Shown: positions 61,475-64,000 of the stretch, in pieces
Layout of the letters: each line of letters starts with the position of its first letter
Numbering within the stretch: position 1 is the stretch's first letter
Source: an uncultured Sphingomonadaceae bacterium
GTDB lineage: Bacteria; Pseudomonadota; Alphaproteobacteria; Sphingomonadales; Sphingomonadaceae
Reading direction: 5' to 3'
DNA length: 64,000 nucleotides
Assembly: GCA_947497455.1 (NCBI GenBank)
Contig: CANMGU010000002.1
Span: 838,506-902,505 of the forward strand
Position numbers and translations under genes: made by a program
Notes under the pieces: generated by a model
What the model saw: the letters and a program-made list of their open reading frames with translations, nothing else
What the model was told of the DNA's origin: nothing
The model's database searches: none

Positions 61475-64000
61475 ATGCCAGATATTCAAAAGACCGATGC
61501 AGCCATGCCTGCGATCCAGCCCGCCATCATCCGCCGTGAAGATTATCGTCCGCCGGCCTGGTTCATTCCAACGATCGCGCTCGATTTTCAGTTGGGTCTG
61601 GATCATACAGTTGTGCATGCGCTGCTCGATGTGCGGCGGTCCAAATCGGCAAAATATCAGGAGCCGCTCGTGCTAGATGGCGACGGTCTGATCCCGACGG
61701 CGGTCAAGGTTGATGGCGCAGCGTGGACAGATTGGCAGCTGATTGACGGTAACTTGCAATTGCCGCTAACCGATACGGCACATGAGGTAGAAATTACGGT
61801 CGAGCTGGATCCGTCCACCAACACCCAGTTGATGGGCCTTTATGCCTCGCAAGGCATGCTATGCACCCAGTGCGAGGCGGAAGGCTTTCGCCGGATCACT
61901 TTTTTCCCCGACCGTCCCGATATCCTGAGCTGCTATTCGGTTCGGATGGAGGGCGATAAGAAGACTTTTCCTATCCTGTTGTGTAATGGTGACAAGGTGG
62001 CAGAAGGCGAGGGCGATAATGGTCGCCATTGGGCACAGTGGAATGACCCCTGGCCCAAGCCGAGCTATCTATTTGCCCTGGTTGCGGGTGATCTGGTTGC
62101 CAATTCTGACAGCTTTACAACCCGTTCGGGCAAGCCAGTAGAACTGAATATCTGGGTCCGCGACGGCGATCTGCCGCGCACCGGTCACGCGATGCAGGCG
62201 CTGAAAGATTCGATGCGCTGGGATGAAGAGGTTTATGGCCGTGAATATGATCTCGGGCTGTTCAACATTGTCGCGGTGAGCGATTTTAACATGGGCGCGA
62301 TGGAGAATAAGGGGCTGAATATCTTCAATTCGCGCTACATATTGGCCGATCCTGAAGTGGCGACCGATGCAGATTATGACGGGATTGAGGGCGTCGTTGC
62401 CCATGAATATTTCCACAATTGGTCAGGCAACCGAGTTACCTGCCGCGACTGGTTTCAACTGAGCCTGAAAGAGGGCTTCACCGTTTATCGCGACCAGAGC
62501 TTTTCCGCCGATATGGGATCAACCGCGCTGAAGCGGATTGAAGATGTACGCATTTTAAGGGCCGCGCAATTCCCGGAAGATGCCGGACCACTGGCGCATC
62601 CGATCCGCCCGGAAAGCTATCAGGAAATTTCAAATTTCTACACCGCGACCATTTACAACAAAGGCGCGGAAGTCATCCGGATGATGGCGACCCTATTGGG
62701 CGCAGAGCGGTTTCGCAAAGGGACCGATCTCTATTTCAAGCGGCATGATGGAGAAGCCGCGACATGTGAGGATTTTGTCGCCGCAATGGAAGACGGCGGG
62801 GAGATTGACCTTGCCCAGTTTCGCGGCTGGTACCGGACTCCCGGGACGCCCTGCGTGTCGGCAAGATTAAGCCATGATCCGCAAACAGGCACCGCGACCT
62901 TGGGGTTGCAGCAGATTCTGGGTGCAAGCGGCGCCGCGCCAAAGCCATCGGAATTGGTCATCCCACTGAAAATTGCGTTGCTTGATCCCGAGACCGGACA
63001 GCATGAAGGCGAGCAGCTTATCACGCTTGATCAGGCGGAGCAGAGTTTTACTTTTGAAGGACAGAAGGATCATCCGATCCTTTCGATCAATCGCGGCTTT
63101 TCTGCGCCGATTGTTTTGGAAAGCAGCCGTACGCCCGAAGAGCTGGCGTTTCTATCTTCGCATGACGATGATCCGTTTGCGCGGTTTGAGGCGATGCAGC
63201 AGCTGATGACCAGCTATCTGGTTGCGCAAGTGACTGGCGCACCGGCTGATCGTGATATCATCCTGCAAGCGGTCGGCGCCGTGCTGGCCGATGAGAATAT
63301 CGACCGGGCGTTTCTGGCCGAGTTGATTCAGCTGCCAAGCGAAGCGTTCCTGGGCGATCAGATGGTCGCAGTCGATCCACAGGCAATTCATGATGCGCGC
63401 GAGAAACTGCGCGGAAAAATTGCGGTGCAGTTTGAGCGTAAGTTCCGGCGGCTTTACAAGCAATGCGAGCCTGGCGATTTCTCGCTAGACGCGCAAGCCC
63501 GTGCAGACCGGAAGCTGCGTAATGTCACGCTTGGCTATATCGCCGCGTCGCAGGTTGAGGATGCTGCCGAAATGGCCTTTGAACAATTTCGACAAGCCGA
63601 TAACATGACCGCGATGCAGGGTGCTCTGGGAGTACTGTCTCATATGGACGACGACGAGCGGGCCTGGGCGTTTGAAGATTTCTTCAAGCGGTTCAAGGAT
63701 AATGCATTGGTCCTCGACAAATGGTTCACATTGCAGGCGATGTCGCAGCGTAGCGATACCGTGAAGCGCATCGAACGTCTGGCAAATCATCCGGATTTCA
63801 CGCTGTCCAACCCCAATCGGGTGCGCGCACTTTATGCCGGGTTCACCAATAATCAGGTGCGCTTCCATGATCCGTCTGGCAAAGGCTATCAGATGATTGC
63901 GGATATGGTGATTGCGCTGGATGGACAGAATCCGCAAACCGCCGCGCGCTTCATTCCGCCACTGGGTCGCTGGCGCCGGTTTGAACCGGGCCGGTCGGAA
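61475..64000 (+). CDS. pepN: Aminopeptidase N, partial
   Basis: About 842 codons of a ~870-residue M1 zinc aminopeptidase; the last ~30 residues lie beyond the window. Substrate-binding SDFNMGAMENKGLNIFN, zinc site VAHEYFHNWSGNRVTCRDWFQLSLKEGFTVY (His, His, Glu, as HEYFHNW plus 18 residues to Glu). C-terminal helical domain matches DUF3458. Cytosolic peptide degradation. Divergent from the M48 gene; the gap 61371-61474 holds both promoters. Confidence 0.94.
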   Translation, partial: MPDIQKTDAAMPAIQPAIIRREDYRPPAWFIPTIALDFQLGLDHTVVHALLDVRRSKSAKYQEPLVLDGDGLIPTAVKVDGAAWTDWQLIDGNLQLPLTDTAHEVEITVELDPSTNTQLMGLYASQGMLCTQCEAEGFRRITFFPDRPDILSCYSVRMEGDKKTFPILLCNGDKVAEGEGDNGRHWAQWNDPWPKPSYLFALVAGDLVANSDSFTTRSGKPVELNIWVRDGDLPRTGHAMQALKDSMRWDEEVYGREYDLGLFNIVAVSDFNMGAMENKGLNIFNSRYILADPEVATDADYDGIEGVVAHEYFHNWSGNRVTCRDWFQLSLKEGFTVYRDQSFSADMGSTALKRIEDVRILRAAQFPEDAGPLAHPIRPESYQEISNFYTATIYNKGAEVIRMMATLLGAERFRKGTDLYFKRHDGEAATCEDFVAAMEDGGEIDLAQFRGWYRTPGTPCVSARLSHDPQTGTATLGLQQILGASGAAPKPSELVIPLKIALLDPETGQHEGEQLITLDQAEQSFTFEGQKDHPILSINRGFSAPIVLESSRTPEELAFLSSHDDDPFARFEAMQQLMTSYLVAQVTGAPADRDIILQAVGAVLADENIDRAFLAELIQLPSEAFLGDQMVAVDPQAIHDAREKLRGKIAVQFERKFRRLYKQCEPGDFSLDAQARADRKLRNVTLGYIAASQVEDAAEMAFEQFRQADNMTAMQGALGVLSHMDDDERAWAFEDFFKRFKDNALVLDKWFTLQAMSQRSDTVKRIERLANHPDFTLSNPNRVRALYAGFTNNQVRFHDPSGKGYQMIADMVIALDGQNPQTAARFIPPLGRWRRFEPGRSE

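Overview
The window is chromosomal DNA of an alphaproteobacterium. It is most likely a member of the Sphingomonadales, in the Sphingorhabdus/Parasphingorhabdus/Sphingopyxis range. I infer this from gene content (a complete Rhodobacter-type gene transfer agent cluster in sphingomonad form, a CCA-transferase/NUDIX/DUF1285 block, CsoR-CopA-CopB) and from moderate GC by eye. No rRNA, tRNA, CRISPR array, integrase or transposase was recognised.

Layout. 1-7200: housekeeping and accessory genes (partial alanine/sodium symporter, DUF2855 protein, cNMP-binding patatin phospholipase, a GFA-like zinc protein, and two AT-richer orphan envelope genes). 7430-23363: a contiguous gene transfer agent (GTA) structural cluster on the + strand. 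It opens with a strong sigma-70-like promoter, a folded leader and a 40-codon ORF. Then come terminase, portal, g3.5, protease, capsid, head-tail connectors, tail tube, tail chaperones, tape measure, an enlarged distal tail protein, hub, NlpC/P60 peptidase, megatron and a DUF2793 protein. Two inverted copies of a ~227-bp MITE-like element and one reverse-strand TPR gene interrupt it.

23546-30783: an OmpA-family protein with a proline tract, then purQ, purS and purC on the minus strand with a surface lipoprotein and its Slam-type exporter lodged between purC and purS. 30886-45104: parC, an MBL hydrolase, an SDR, the CCA/NUDIX/DUF1285 operon, a PQQ sugar dehydrogenase, an ICMT-like methyltransferase, Tag glycosylase and a photolyase-like FAD protein. 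45199-51070: c-di-GMP turnover protein, a LuxR solo with an intact autoinducer pocket, a MarR-like regulator, threonine aldolase and an EamA transporter. 51122-54252: copper module (CsoR, its operator, CopA, CopB).

54509-58262: an ECF sigma factor and its membrane anti-sigma partner. A shared bipartite promoter motif (GAAGGGTTTT-N10-GCGT) occurs exactly three times: before the sigma gene, divergently before an outer-membrane-barrel gene, and before a secreted repeat protein. This defines an envelope-stress regulon readable directly from the DNA. 58326-64000: DUF2189 membrane protein, a YeeZ-like SDR, an M48 peptidase and the start of pepN.

The most interesting observations are the self-contained ECF regulon, the remodelled GTA (mobile repeats, embedded antisense gene, relocated large domain, structured leader) and the Slam/lipoprotein pair inside the purine locus.
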